A stretch of 47,377 bases of DNA from an uncultured Prevotellaceae bacterium (GTDB lineage: Bacteria; Bacteroidota; Bacteroidia; Bacteroidales; Bacteroidaceae), in the NCBI GenBank assembly GCA_902765585.1, contig CACXAG010000006.1, positions 1 to 47,377 of the forward strand, read 5' to 3'. The notes beneath the pieces were generated by a model. That model was not told the DNA's origin. It made no database searches and saw nothing but the letters and a program-made list of their open reading frames with translations. Positions 34,250-43,452 of the stretch are shown here, piece by piece. Positions within the stretch are counted from its first letter, which is position 1. Every line of letters begins with the position of its first letter. Made by a program: the position numbers and the translations under genes.

Positions 34250-36067
34250 ATTAGTAAGATAAACAAACGACATCTGATAGGTTTGTCATTTATCATTTGT
34301 CATTTATCATTTAGCATGATGTTAACATCATGCGCAGACTATGCTGACTACAACACGGTGCCGACAGATCCTCAGGAGGCTGCCAACAGGACGTTGTGGG
34401 AGAATATCACCAACGACCCCCAATTGACTAAGTTTGCTGCCCTGGCCCGCCAGTGTAACTTCTCGGAAACACTGAACAGCCCCCGCTTCTTTACCATCTG
34501 GGCGCCGGTGGACCAAGCGGTCAGCGACGAGGAGTACAACCGCCTCATGGGCTCTGACAGCGCCACCATCGTCAAGCAGTTCATGCAGCAGCACATCACG
34601 GAGTATAACTACCCCATCTCGGCGGCGCTCGACAGCACGACCATCATCTCGCTCAACGCCAAGCATCACCCCTTCACGAGGGTGTCTTTCGACGGATACA
34701 CCTACAATGACATCAACATGCCTTCCGCCAATGGTGTCATGCACAAGATTAACGGTTTGTCCAAGTACTACAAGAACCTCTATGAGAACATAGACGACCT
34801 GGTGGGCTGCGACTCCATCAAGAACTATATCCAGAAGTACGACGAGTATTATCTCGACGTCAACGCCTCCGTCGTCGGTCCGCTGGTCGACGGTAAGCAG
34901 ACCTATCTGGACTCGGTGATGAAGAAGCGCAACAACATCATCCGTAACATCATGCGCGCCGACCTGGAGGACGAGGACAGTACCTTCTGTATGGTCATTC
35001 CCGACGATCAGGCCTGGAACGAGGCTTACGGCAGGATTCATCCCAACTACAACTACATAGCGAAGATGGACTACATGGACATCACGAAGAAGACGACGGT
35101 GGCATCGTCCACCACCGCCACAACAGCGAAGGCCGACAAGGCTGTAGAGACAACGACCGTAGAGTTGCAGGACTCGCTGACACGCCGTAACATCGTCACC
35201 AACCTGGTGTTCTCCAACTGGTATCAGCCTAACAGCCCGCTCTTTGGTCAGGGTATCTTCGCGCCGGGCGACTCGGCGCTGTCGACACGCGGCAACTTCC
35301 TGACGGACATGCAGGAGGTGGTGGCGCACACCACGGCGACGGCTGAGATGAGCAACGGGATGACGCGTACTGTCGACAACCTGCCCTACCATTCTTGGGA
35401 GACCTATCTGAAACCCATCGTGGTGACCACGCCGGCACAGACGCTGAAGGTGAGCCGACTGACTCAGCATAACATTCCACTGGAGAACCTGGCAGGGCGC
35501 GACTCGCTGTTCAGCAAGGTGCCTGAGATGTTCCGCCAGTGGCTGTTCCCCCAGACGTCACGGTTCTTCTCGTATATCGCCGTAGACAGTGCCAACATTG
35601 ATGGTACAACAGGTAAGCCGGAGTTCAACTTCATCTTGCGCGATGTATGCTCGGCAACCTATCACATCTATGTGGTCACGGTGCCCGAACAGGTGAACGA
35701 CGAGACGGCGGCGGTGAAACCCTACTACCTGAGATTCTACCTGAGCTGGACGGATGCCGACAACAAGCAGCAGTATACCGTGCTGCCGCAGGGCGCCAAG
35801 ACGTCGTCAGAGGTGACTACCGACAACGGAACGAGCACGGCCACGGTGACCTATTTGGGCGATCCGGGACGCGTGAACGTCATCGACCTCGGCGAGTTCA
35901 CCTTCCCGGCATGCTACTATGGACTGGAGGCCTATCCCAGTCTGATGATGATGCACACCAAGACCTACACGTCATCTGCCAACCGTAAGAAGTACGACCA
36001 GCAGATGCGCGTGGCTGGGGTCTATCTCATCCCGAAGGAATATAACGACGCGTTCGCTAACCAATAA
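34247..36067 (+). CDS. Fasciclin-domain surface lipoprotein 3
   Basis: 606 residues from ATG 34247 (TTG at 34238 possible). Leader MISKINKRHLIGLSFIICHL ends in MMLTSC (Cys29). Its h-region is encoded by TTTGTCA/TTTATCA heptads (34282-34316). N-terminal FAS1 domain (LTKFAALARQCNFSETLN, FTIWAPVDQAVS, ANGVMHKINGLSKYY) and a second region with IPDDQAWNEAYG and YKSxxD-type helices; the C-terminal third is a beta-sandwich (PYYLRFYLSWTDADNKQQY, VNVIDLGEFTFP). Likely surface glycan-binding partner of SusCD2, which follows after 33 bases (inference). Confidence 0.8.
   Translation: MISKINKRHLIGLSFIICHLSFSMMLTSCADYADYNTVPTDPQEAANRTLWENITNDPQLTKFAALARQCNFSETLNSPRFFTIWAPVDQAVSDEEYNRLMGSDSATIVKQFMQQHITEYNYPISAALDSTTIISLNAKHHPFTRVSFDGYTYNDINMPSANGVMHKINGLSKYYKNLYENIDDLVGCDSIKNYIQKYDEYYLDVNASVVGPLVDGKQTYLDSVMKKRNNIIRNIMRADLEDEDSTFCMVIPDDQAWNEAYGRIHPNYNYIAKMDYMDITKKTTVASSTTATTAKADKAVETTTVELQDSLTRRNIVTNLVFSNWYQPNSPLFGQGIFAPGDSALSTRGNFLTDMQEVVAHTTATAEMSNGMTRTVDNLPYHSWETYLKPIVVTTPAQTLKVSRLTQHNIPLENLAGRDSLFSKVPEMFRQWLFPQTSRFFSYIAVDSANIDGTTGKPEFNFILRDVCSATYHIYVVTVPEQVNDETAAVKPYYLRFYLSWTDADNKQQYTVLPQGAKTSSEVTTDNGTSTATVTYLGDPGRVNVIDLGEFTFPACYYGLEAYPSLMMMHTKTYTSSANRKKYDQQMRVAGVYLIPKEYNDAFANQ
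34282..34316 (+). repeat. Heptad array TTTATCA encoding a signal-peptide core
   Basis: TTTGTCA, TTTATCA, TTTGTCA, TTTATCA, TTTAGCA in perfect 7-bp register, reading FIICHLSFS. The same final unit TTTAGCA-TGATG ends leader cassette B. Confidence 0.9.
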
Positions 36068-36174
36068 ACAATAAACGTGAAACAATAAACATTGTACATC
36101 ATGAAGAAACTATCAAGAATAAAGAGAATGGCCAATGGAATAACGGTTATTGGTTATTGGTTATTGGTTATTGG
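36062..36174 (+). repeat. Leader cassette A, copy 2
   Basis: 111 of 113 bp identical to 30076-30188. It begins inside the stop codon of the upstream fasciclin gene. Four perfect GGTTATT units (36145-36172) encode VIGYWLLVIG. Confidence 0.95.
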
Positions 36175-39100
36175 CATGCTGCTGACCAGCACGGTGGCTT
36201 TCGCCCAGGACGAAATAGAAGACGAAGAAGCCACGACCACCATCAAGGCTCCGAAGCGCACGGTGGTGACCGACAAGAATCCTACCATCCGCGTGAAGGG
36301 CGTGGTGGTGGACGCTGCCACCAAGACGCCGCTGGCGGGTGTGCGTATTCATACCCTCAGCGACAACCGCTATGCTGCCATGACCGACGAGCAGGGTGCC
36401 TTCACCATCAAGGTGCCGGTGTTTGCCACCGCCCTGTTTGTGCAGTCGCCCAACTACCTATCGCAGCAGGTGGCCATCATGGCTGGCGACAGTACGCAGC
36501 AGGTGCGCATCAGTATGCTCAGCGATGCCTTTGCCGCCATGTATGAGGACGGTACGACGATAACGGCCCGCAACAGTTTCGTCTCCGACGGCAACGGACT
36601 GACCATTGACGAGGAGATGACGCAGAAGCTGGGCGGCGACATCCGCATGAACATGCACTCCGGCAACCTGGAGCAGGGTGCTGCCATGTTCATACGTGGT
36701 ATCAACTCCATCAATGCCAACGCCCTGCCGCTGGTCTTCCTCGATGGCGTCGAACTGGACATGCAGCGCGAGAGGGCGTCGCTCCACAGTGGCGACATCT
36801 TCAACATGCTGGCGACCATCTCCCCCGAGGATATTGACAAGGTGACGGTGCTGAAGAATGCCACGGCGCTCTATGGTGCCCGGGGTGCCAACGGCGTCAT
36901 CCTCATCCAGACCAAGCGCGGCCACTCCATGGCTACACGCATCGATGCCAAGATGGGCGTGGGCTGGACCTTCACGCCGAGTTATCCCACGATGATGAAT
37001 GCCGCACAGTACCGCAACTATGCCGTGGAGGTGCTGGGCACTATCCCCGAGGTGCAGAACCGCATAGGCTCCAGCACCAATCCCCTGCAGTTCAACTTCC
37101 TGAACGATGCCAAGGACGGATACTACTACAATACCTACCATAACGATACGGAGTGGACGGACTATGTCTACCGTACGGCGCTGACCCACAACTACAGCAT
37201 CAACGTGCAGGGTGGCGACGACATCGGCATGTATAACCTCTCGGTGGCCTACATCCAGACCATGAAGAACGTGCAGGCTACCAGCTACGACCGCATCAAC
37301 GTGCGCTTCAATACCGACATCAAACTGCTGTGGAACTTCACCACGAAGTTTGACATGTCGCTGTCGCGCTCGAATACGAACCTGCTGGACGAGGGCATCG
37401 CCGCCGACCTGAGTGCCGGCGTCATCACCTCACCGGCTTTCCTGGCACTCATCAAGAGTCCCTTGCTCTATCCGTATCAGTATAACAAGAACATCGAGGC
37501 CTTCACATCGCTGCTGGCCGATGCCGACGACCTCTACAGCACGCTGCAGGACGGCAACTACTCGCAGGCCAACCCCTTGGCACTCATCAAGAACGGCAGC
37601 GGCGAGCGCAAGAACAGAAACGAGAACACCTTCTTCAACGTGGCGCTGACGCCGACCTACGAGTTCAGCAAGAACCTGTCGCTGACGTCACACTTCAGCT
37701 ACTACCTGAACCGCAACTCGCAGGCGTACTACCGTCCCAACATCGGTCTGCCGTCGTTTGAGATCACGAACCTCGGTACGGTGTACTCCAAGACGGCCTC
37801 CATCTTCTCCAAGGAGATCAACGTGCTGAGCAATACGCACCTGGACTGGAACAAGAAGATAGGCGCCCACAGCATTGCTGCCATGGGTGGCTTCCGCTAT
37901 ACGTACTTCTCGTTCGACAACAGCGACCTCACCACGCAGTACTCTACCAAGGGCGAGGACGACAAGAACCCGAAGCTGGGTACGGGCAACGATGTCTACG
38001 ACGTGGTGAAGGGTGCCGACGATGTGTGGAAGAACATGCAGTGGTATGTCTCGGGTGACTATAACTACATGAACCGCTACTTCGCCACCGTCTCGCTGCT
38101 GGCAGAGTCGAACAGCCGTTTCGGAGCCAATGCCGACGGCGGCATCAAGGTGGCAGGCGTCAAGTGGGCGCTGTTCCCCAGCATACAGCTCGGCTGGGTG
38201 CTCACCAACGAGAACTGGTTCCCGAAGCAGGGGGCCATCAACTACCTGCGACTGAATGCGGGCTTCGACATGAGCGGCAACGACGGCATCAACAACTATG
38301 CCGCACGCACGTCGTTCACCACTGTTAGATACAACTACCGCGAGATTGGCATGCAGCTGACCAATGTCGGCAACGAGGAAATCAAGTGGGAGACCACGTC
38401 CAAGCTGAATGTCGGTCTGCAGGCCAATATGTTCGACAACCGCCTGGGCGTCACGGCCAACTTCTTCGTGCACAACACCAAGGACCTGCTGGCGCTGAAG
38501 ACCTTCCAGAACCCCATCGGCGGCATCAACAACTACTGGACCAACGACGGCAAGGTGCAGAACATCGGTTTCGAGGTGGGCATCAACGGCAAGCCCATCG
38601 TCACCAAGGACTGGCATCTGGAACTGGGTGCTACCGTGGGTCACTACAAGAACGAGGTGAAGGCGCTGGCCAATGGCGACTATACATCGTCCATCTATGG
38701 CGACAACAACATCCTCACGGCTGTGGGCAATCCCGTCGGCGTGTTCTATGGTTATCAGACCAATGGCGTGTTTGCCACCACGGAGGCTGCCCAGGCTGCC
38801 GGACTCTATATGGTGGACGAGACGGGAGCCAAACAGTACTTCCAGGCTGGCGATGTGCGCTTCGTCGACACCAATGGTGACCACGAGATCAGCGAGGCCG
38901 ACAAGGTCATCATCGGTGACCCCAATCCCGACCTCTACGGAAACATCTTCCTCAACCTCAACTGGAAGCGCTTCACCCTCGGCGTCAACGTCAACTACAG
39001 CTTGGGCAACGACGTCTACAACTACCAGCGCTCCATCCTGAACAGCGGCGCTACGCTCTACAACCAGCAGGTGGCCGAGATAGCCCACTGGCGCTATGAG

Positions 39101-39424
39101 GGACAGCTGACAGACATCCCCCGCGTGCACTATGGCGACCCGCTGGGCAACAACCGCTTCTCGGACCGCTGGATAGAGGACGGCTCGTATCTGCGCATGA
39201 AGAGCATCATGCTCTCCTATCAGATTCCCATCCCCGAGTCGTGGCAGTCGTGGCTGCAGGGCGTCTCGGTATGGGCTGAGGGCAACAACCTCTTCACCGT
39301 TACGAAGTATACGGGCAACGACCCCGAGTTCTCCGTCAGCAACAACCAGCTCTATCAGGGCATCGACTGCGGCAACATCGCTCAGGGACGCGTGTTCACC
39401 ATGGGAATCAAGATCAACCTGTAA
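36101..39424 (+). CDS. SusC/RagA-type TonB-dependent transporter 2
   Basis: 1107 residues from ATG 36101 (TTG 36092 possible). Leader MKKLSRIKRMANGITVIGYW ends with signal peptidase I site VAFA-Q, unlike the lipobox of SusD1, which has the same DNA for the first 25 residues. Regulatory-like domain at about 64-136 (RVKGVVVDAATKTPLAGVRI), plug at about 165-275 (FIRGINSINANALPLVFLDG; VTVLKNATALYGARGANGVI), then the barrel. It ends MGIKINL without the usual terminal Phe. Imports glycan fragments with SusD2, whose gene starts 58 bases downstream. Confidence 0.92.
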   Translation: MKKLSRIKRMANGITVIGYWLLVIGMLLTSTVAFAQDEIEDEEATTTIKAPKRTVVTDKNPTIRVKGVVVDAATKTPLAGVRIHTLSDNRYAAMTDEQGAFTIKVPVFATALFVQSPNYLSQQVAIMAGDSTQQVRISMLSDAFAAMYEDGTTITARNSFVSDGNGLTIDEEMTQKLGGDIRMNMHSGNLEQGAAMFIRGINSINANALPLVFLDGVELDMQRERASLHSGDIFNMLATISPEDIDKVTVLKNATALYGARGANGVILIQTKRGHSMATRIDAKMGVGWTFTPSYPTMMNAAQYRNYAVEVLGTIPEVQNRIGSSTNPLQFNFLNDAKDGYYYNTYHNDTEWTDYVYRTALTHNYSINVQGGDDIGMYNLSVAYIQTMKNVQATSYDRINVRFNTDIKLLWNFTTKFDMSLSRSNTNLLDEGIAADLSAGVITSPAFLALIKSPLLYPYQYNKNIEAFTSLLADADDLYSTLQDGNYSQANPLALIKNGSGERKNRNENTFFNVALTPTYEFSKNLSLTSHFSYYLNRNSQAYYRPNIGLPSFEITNLGTVYSKTASIFSKEINVLSNTHLDWNKKIGAHSIAAMGGFRYTYFSFDNSDLTTQYSTKGEDDKNPKLGTGNDVYDVVKGADDVWKNMQWYVSGDYNYMNRYFATVSLLAESNSRFGANADGGIKVAGVKWALFPSIQLGWVLTNENWFPKQGAINYLRLNAGFDMSGNDGINNYAARTSFTTVRYNYREIGMQLTNVGNEEIKWETTSKLNVGLQANMFDNRLGVTANFFVHNTKDLLALKTFQNPIGGINNYWTNDGKVQNIGFEVGINGKPIVTKDWHLELGATVGHYKNEVKALANGDYTSSIYGDNNILTAVGNPVGVFYGYQTNGVFATTEAAQAAGLYMVDETGAKQYFQAGDVRFVDTNGDHEISEADKVIIGDPNPDLYGNIFLNLNWKRFTLGVNVNYSLGNDVYNYQRSILNSGATLYNQQVAEIAHWRYEGQLTDIPRVHYGDPLGNNRFSDRWIEDGSYLRMKSIMLSYQIPIPESWQSWLQGVSVWAEGNNLFTVTKYTGNDPEFSVSNNQLYQGIDCGNIAQGRVFTMGIKINL

Positions 39425-39438
39425 TGCGGGCTTCGCCC

Positions 39439-39563
39439 TAAATAAAAAATAATAAATAACAAATAATAAATAAGAAATAAAGATGATGTTGACCAAGGTA
39501 TATAGAAGACAACCGATAGGTTTATTCTTGATGATTTATTCTTTATTCTTTAGCATGATGCTC
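39439..39563 (+). repeat. Leader cassette B, copy 2
   Basis: Six A-rich heptads (TAAATAA, AAAATAA, TAAATAA, CAAATAA, TAAATAA, GAAATAA; 39439-39480) sit directly before the start codon. 39473-39563 are identical to 31923-32013. The coding heptads are 39521-39555. Confidence 0.95.
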
Positions 39564-41513
39564 ACTTCATGCGATGACATGCTGGAGTCCGACGGCTCAC
39601 GACAACTGTTCAATCCGGCACTCGACCAGAAGACGGACTCCGTGTTCTATGCCTACGGCATCATGCAGGCCATGCAGCAGTTGGCCGACCAGTACTATTA
39701 CCAGAACGAGTTGCGTGGCGACCTGGTGACGACGACCGACCGTGCCTCCGTCCACCTGCGCAACCTGGGGAAGTTCACGGCCGATGCTACCAACATGTAC
39801 GACAGCGTGTACCTCTATTATAAGGTCATCAACAACTGCAACTACTACCTCGCTCACCGCGATACGACGCTGGCTACGGGAGCGCAGAACGTGGTGTGCA
39901 ACGAGTATTGTGCCGTGGCATCATTCCGAGCGTGGACCTACCTGCAGCTCATCCGTCAGTATGGCAATGTACCGTACATCACCGAGCCCGTGACTACCAT
40001 CGCACAGATTAATGCCAACACCACGATGACGCCCTACGAGACCATCCTCGCCGGGGAGGCACAGCAGTTGGAGGCCCTGAAGGCCCGCTATAACGACGAG
40101 CAGATAGCCGTGCCGACCTTCGGACTGGACTCACGCGACGTCGGTGCCCTCAACTGGGGTAGCCAGAACAAGTTCATCAATCCGCGCAAGTGCTTCGTGC
40201 CGCTGAACGTGGTGCTGGGTGACATCTATCTGGAGCTGGGCGAATACGAGAAGGCGGCCGTCTGCTACTATCAGTACCTGCGCTTTGCCGGACTGAACGG
40301 CACCAGCAATATTTCCGTCAACTATGTCAAAGGCATGAGTACGTCGTATAGCATGTACAGTCCTATCTTCCGCGACTTCACTGAGTGGCCCGTGGACTAT
40401 AACGAGGGAAAGAACAACTCGCTCTACATGGGGGCGCCGAGCTGGATCAACTCCTTCCAGCATACGTCGTCACCGGGCGATGTCATCACCTACATCCCCA
40501 TGGCCGTCAACTACACCATGGGTAAGACCACCGACATCCCGGCAGCCTACGGCTACAACTACTACGGCACTGAGCGCACCTCGGCCGTGGAGACCAAAGG
40601 GCAGTTCCCCTTCAGCTGTCCGAAGATGGAGACCATCCAGATTGTGCCGTCGCAGGCCTATTGCGACTCCGCACGCCATGCACAGTACTACTACTATACC
40701 GAGCAGGTCAAGGTGTCACCGTTCAACTGGATTGTCAAGAACGAACCGCTGGGCGATGCCCGTGCCTACCTGATTAGTCAGGGCGAGGGCGACTACACCG
40801 ATTGCGTCTATGCCTACAAGCCCTCCACGGCCTACATCACGCTCTATCGCAACGCTACCGTATGGCTCCACCTGGCCGAGGCCATCAACCGCATGGGCTA
40901 TCCCGATGCGGCCTTTGCCGTGCTCAAGAATGGCATCCACTCCGACTTGGCCAACTACCGCTACCTGGAGGTCTACCAGAAGGACGAGGCTGGCAACGAC
41001 GTTCTTGACGAACAGGGCAACAAGGTGCTCGACATGACACAGTCGCACATCGACGACAAATACTATCTGACGCCTGAGTCGTATGAACTGCTGACTACCC
41101 GCCTGCCGTTCCTGGCACAGGAGAACTCGGACATCTTCAAGAATGGCGCCACGAAGTCGTTTATCGGCATCCACTTCCATGGTGCCGGTGCCGTCGAGGA
41201 TCTCTACTCGTCCTACCGCTACGCCACCGTCCTCCATGCCAAGATTGCCGACATCAGCGACAAGTTCAACCTCGGTCTGACCTCCTACATCAAGGAGGAC
41301 TATATCAACGCCATGGAAGACCTGCTCTGCGACGAGTATGCCATGGAGTTTGCCTTCGAGGGCACACGCTACTCAGACCTGCGACGCCTGGCGCTGCACA
41401 AGAACCGTGCTGCCCGCTATGCTCCAAACTTCGGCGACATCTGGCTCAGCAGCAAGTTGCAGAACAATGCCCCCGGCATCACCACGCAGAACTGCTATCT
41501 GCCGTATAAATAA
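39483..41513 (+). CDS. SusD/RagB-type surface glycan-binding lipoprotein 2
   Basis: 676 residues. Leader MMLTKVYRRQPIGLFLMIYS with lipobox MMLTSC (Cys30), the same DNA as the upstream fasciclin gene at 31933. SusD features: INNCNYYLAHRDT, EYCAVASFRAWTYLQLIRQYG, ATVWLHLAEAINRMGYPDAA (about 457) and DEYAMEFAFEGTRYSDLRRLAL (about 616). Larger than the usual 500-600 residues. Partner of SusC2; last gene of the long operon as far as promoters show. Confidence 0.92.
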   Translation: MMLTKVYRRQPIGLFLMIYSLFFSMMLTSCDDMLESDGSRQLFNPALDQKTDSVFYAYGIMQAMQQLADQYYYQNELRGDLVTTTDRASVHLRNLGKFTADATNMYDSVYLYYKVINNCNYYLAHRDTTLATGAQNVVCNEYCAVASFRAWTYLQLIRQYGNVPYITEPVTTIAQINANTTMTPYETILAGEAQQLEALKARYNDEQIAVPTFGLDSRDVGALNWGSQNKFINPRKCFVPLNVVLGDIYLELGEYEKAAVCYYQYLRFAGLNGTSNISVNYVKGMSTSYSMYSPIFRDFTEWPVDYNEGKNNSLYMGAPSWINSFQHTSSPGDVITYIPMAVNYTMGKTTDIPAAYGYNYYGTERTSAVETKGQFPFSCPKMETIQIVPSQAYCDSARHAQYYYYTEQVKVSPFNWIVKNEPLGDARAYLISQGEGDYTDCVYAYKPSTAYITLYRNATVWLHLAEAINRMGYPDAAFAVLKNGIHSDLANYRYLEVYQKDEAGNDVLDEQGNKVLDMTQSHIDDKYYLTPESYELLTTRLPFLAQENSDIFKNGATKSFIGIHFHGAGAVEDLYSSYRYATVLHAKIADISDKFNLGLTSYIKEDYINAMEDLLCDEYAMEFAFEGTRYSDLRRLALHKNRAARYAPNFGDIWLSSKLQNNAPGITTQNCYLPYK

Positions 41514-41526
41514 ACCCAAATGATCT

Positions 41527-41675
41527 TTAGAAACGAATTATCCTAATTAATCCTAATTTTTATCACGAATTATATTCTGCGAGAACAAAATAAATTAAGA
41601 AAAATTCTCTGCAAGCAGAGTGTGGCGTTGCAATCGTGGACCAAATTAAATAAAATTAGGATAATTCGTTTCTAA
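41527..41675. mobile_element. 149-bp element with perfect 22-bp terminal inverted repeats (MITE-like)
   Basis: Arms at 41527-41548 (TTAGAAACGAATTATCCTAA plus TT) and 41654-41675 are exact reverse complements. Between them lies copy 2 of the hairpin-plus-tail element (41605-41634) and no coding sequence. The GAAACGAAT end motif recurs at 46864-46873 and 46889-46960. It may be a miniature inverted-repeat element or simply a large intercistronic hairpin. Confidence 0.6.
41605..41634 (+). repeat. Dispersed hairpin-plus-tail element, copy 2 (intergenic)
   Basis: CTCTGC-AA-GCAGAG followed by TGTGGCGTTGCAAT. The stem is 6 bp and its sequence differs from the other copies while pairing is kept. Confidence 0.75.
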
Positions 41676-41700
41676 GATATAAATAAGCTGATTGAAAAAC

Positions 41701-43416
41701 ATGAAGAAATGTTTTGTTTCGTGTTTCATGACCCTGTTCGTGCTGACGGTCTCGGCACAGGTGCAGGACCGGAGTGGGGTCAAGGACGTCAACGGCGTCG
41801 TTGACAATACGCCCGACAGCATTGCCAAGGCCATGACGGCACGGCCTGTGCCAGGCTCCAGCCGCAAGGGCAATAATCCCGTGTTGTTCCTGATCGGTAA
41901 CTCCACCATGCGTACCGGCACCCTCGGCAATGGCAACAACGGACAGTGGGGCTGGGGCTACTATGCCCATGAGTATTTCGACCCCACCCGGATTACCGTC
42001 GAGAACCAGGCACTGGGCGGCATGAGTAGCCGCACTTTTTATAATAAACTGTGGGCTCCCATTCGTGACGCTATCCGTCCGGGTGACTGGGTCATCATCA
42101 GCATCGGCCACAACGACAACGGCCCGTATGACGAGGGACGTGCCCGGGCCAGTATCCCCGGCGTGGGCGACGACACGCTGCAAGTCACCATCAAAGAGAC
42201 GGGAGAGCACGAAACCGTCTATACCTACGGCGGCTACATGCGTAAATATATTAATGATGTACGCGCTCGGGGCGGCAACCCCATTCTGATGTCGCTGACG
42301 CCGCGCAATGCCTACGACGAACAGGGTAGGGTAGTGCGCAAGCCGCATACCCAGTGGTTGATGCAGGTGGCGGCAGAAGAGGGCGTGCCCTTCGTCGACC
42401 TGAACGAGATTTCCGCCAAGAAGCTCGACAGCTACGGGCCGTGGAAGACCGACTACCACTTCTTCCTCGACAAGATACATACCAGTCGCTTCGGGGCTAT
42501 GATGAATGCCCGCTCGGCTGCTGAGGGACTGATGGCCAGCCACAATCCGGCACTCAATCCGCTGAAGGCGATGATGCGCAACGTTCAATGTTCTCTCTCC
42601 GAGAGTGTGGCGTTGCAATCAATGTTCAATGTTCAACGTACCGAGGGCAAGCCCGTGGTGTTCATCACTGGCGACAGCACGGTGAAGAACAACGACAAGG
42701 ACCCCGACGGCATGTGGGGCTGGGGAGCCGTGGCCAACACCGTGTTCGACGAGACGAAGATAGACATCGTCAATGCCGCCATGGCGGGACGCAGCTGCCG
42801 CTCGTACCTGAACGAGGGCCGCTGGGAGCGGGTGTATAACTCGCTGAAGCCTGGCGACTTCGTGCTCATACAGTTTGGCCACAACGACATCAGCCCTATC
42901 GACAAACCCAAGTACCGGGGAGCTATTGCCACGGCTCAGGACACTTGCCACGTCTACCGTATGGAGGCTGCCAAGGAAGACCTGTCGAAACAGAACGTCA
43001 TCGACCAGAAGCTGAAGAGCAATACCCAGGTGGGCAGCTACGAGGTGGTCTACTCCTTCGGCTGGTATCTGAAGAAGTTCATCCAGGACGTCCGCGAAAA
43101 GGGTGCCACGCCCATCCTCGTCTCGCTGACGCCGCGCAACGAGTGGACTGACGGCAAGATAGAGCGCCGCAACGACACCTATGGCAAGTGGTATCGCGAG
43201 GTGGTTGAGGCCACGGGCGTGGAGTTCGTCGACCTGCATAACATCACCGCCGACTTCCTCGACAAGAAGTGTGGCAGCAAGGAGAAGGCCATGAAGTACT
43301 TCAACCACGACCACACCCACACGTCGCTGCTCGGTGCCAAGACCAATGCCCAGAGCATTGCCAAGGGCCTGCGTGCCAACGGCAGCGAACTGGCCAAGTA
43401 CTTGCGCGTTCGCTAA
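41701..43416 (+). CDS. Tandem CE12-like rhamnogalacturonan acetylesterase (two SGNH domains)
   Basis: 571 residues from ATG 41701. Signal peptide MKKCFVSCFMTLFVLTVSAQ. Domain 1 (about 55-285): FLIGNSTMR, GGMSSRTF, ISIGHNDNGP, DKIHTSRFGA. Domain 2 (about 320-560): FITGDSTVK, AAMAGRSCRSY, IQFGHNDISP, DHTHTSLLGA. Both keep the SGNH Ser, Asn and His/Asp; domain 1 has GNST where the family normally has GDST. CE12 enzymes remove acetyl groups from rhamnogalacturonan I. The linker (VQCSLSESVALQSMFNVQR) is encoded by a dispersed repeat plus GTTCAAT heptads, so the fusion joint is repeat-derived. Upstream lies the 149-bp inverted-repeat element. Confidence 0.88.
   Translation: MKKCFVSCFMTLFVLTVSAQVQDRSGVKDVNGVVDNTPDSIAKAMTARPVPGSSRKGNNPVLFLIGNSTMRTGTLGNGNNGQWGWGYYAHEYFDPTRITVENQALGGMSSRTFYNKLWAPIRDAIRPGDWVIISIGHNDNGPYDEGRARASIPGVGDDTLQVTIKETGEHETVYTYGGYMRKYINDVRARGGNPILMSLTPRNAYDEQGRVVRKPHTQWLMQVAAEEGVPFVDLNEISAKKLDSYGPWKTDYHFFLDKIHTSRFGAMMNARSAAEGLMASHNPALNPLKAMMRNVQCSLSESVALQSMFNVQRTEGKPVVFITGDSTVKNNDKDPDGMWGWGAVANTVFDETKIDIVNAAMAGRSCRSYLNEGRWERVYNSLKPGDFVLIQFGHNDISPIDKPKYRGAIATAQDTCHVYRMEAAKEDLSKQNVIDQKLKSNTQVGSYEVVYSFGWYLKKFIQDVREKGATPILVSLTPRNEWTDGKIERRNDTYGKWYREVVEATGVEFVDLHNITADFLDKKCGSKEKAMKYFNHDHTHTSLLGAKTNAQSIAKGLRANGSELAKYLRVR
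42582..42639 (+). repeat. Repeat-derived linker: hairpin-plus-tail copy 3 inside heptads
   Basis: GTTCAATG precedes TTCTCTC-TCC-GAGAGTGTGGCGTTGCAAT (42591-42619), which is followed by TCAATGT, TCAATGT, TCAACGT (42619-42639). It reads CSLSESVALQ in the same frame as the C-terminus of the GH115 protein. Confidence 0.85.
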
Positions 43417-43442
43417 TTGATAATTGATAATGGATAATTCAT
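43415..43442 (+). repeat. Heptad array AATTGAT over a stop codon
   Basis: AATTGAT, AATTGAT, AATGGAT, AATTCAT in 7-bp register. It starts in the CE12 stop codon and reaches the truncated 5' end of the mutarotase gene. Confidence 0.85.
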
Positions 43443-43452
43443 CTTTTTCAAG

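Noticed and set aside
37688..39496. 602-codon minus-strand open frame opposite SusC2
   Set aside because: Same reason: the plus strand is a convincing TonB-dependent transporter.
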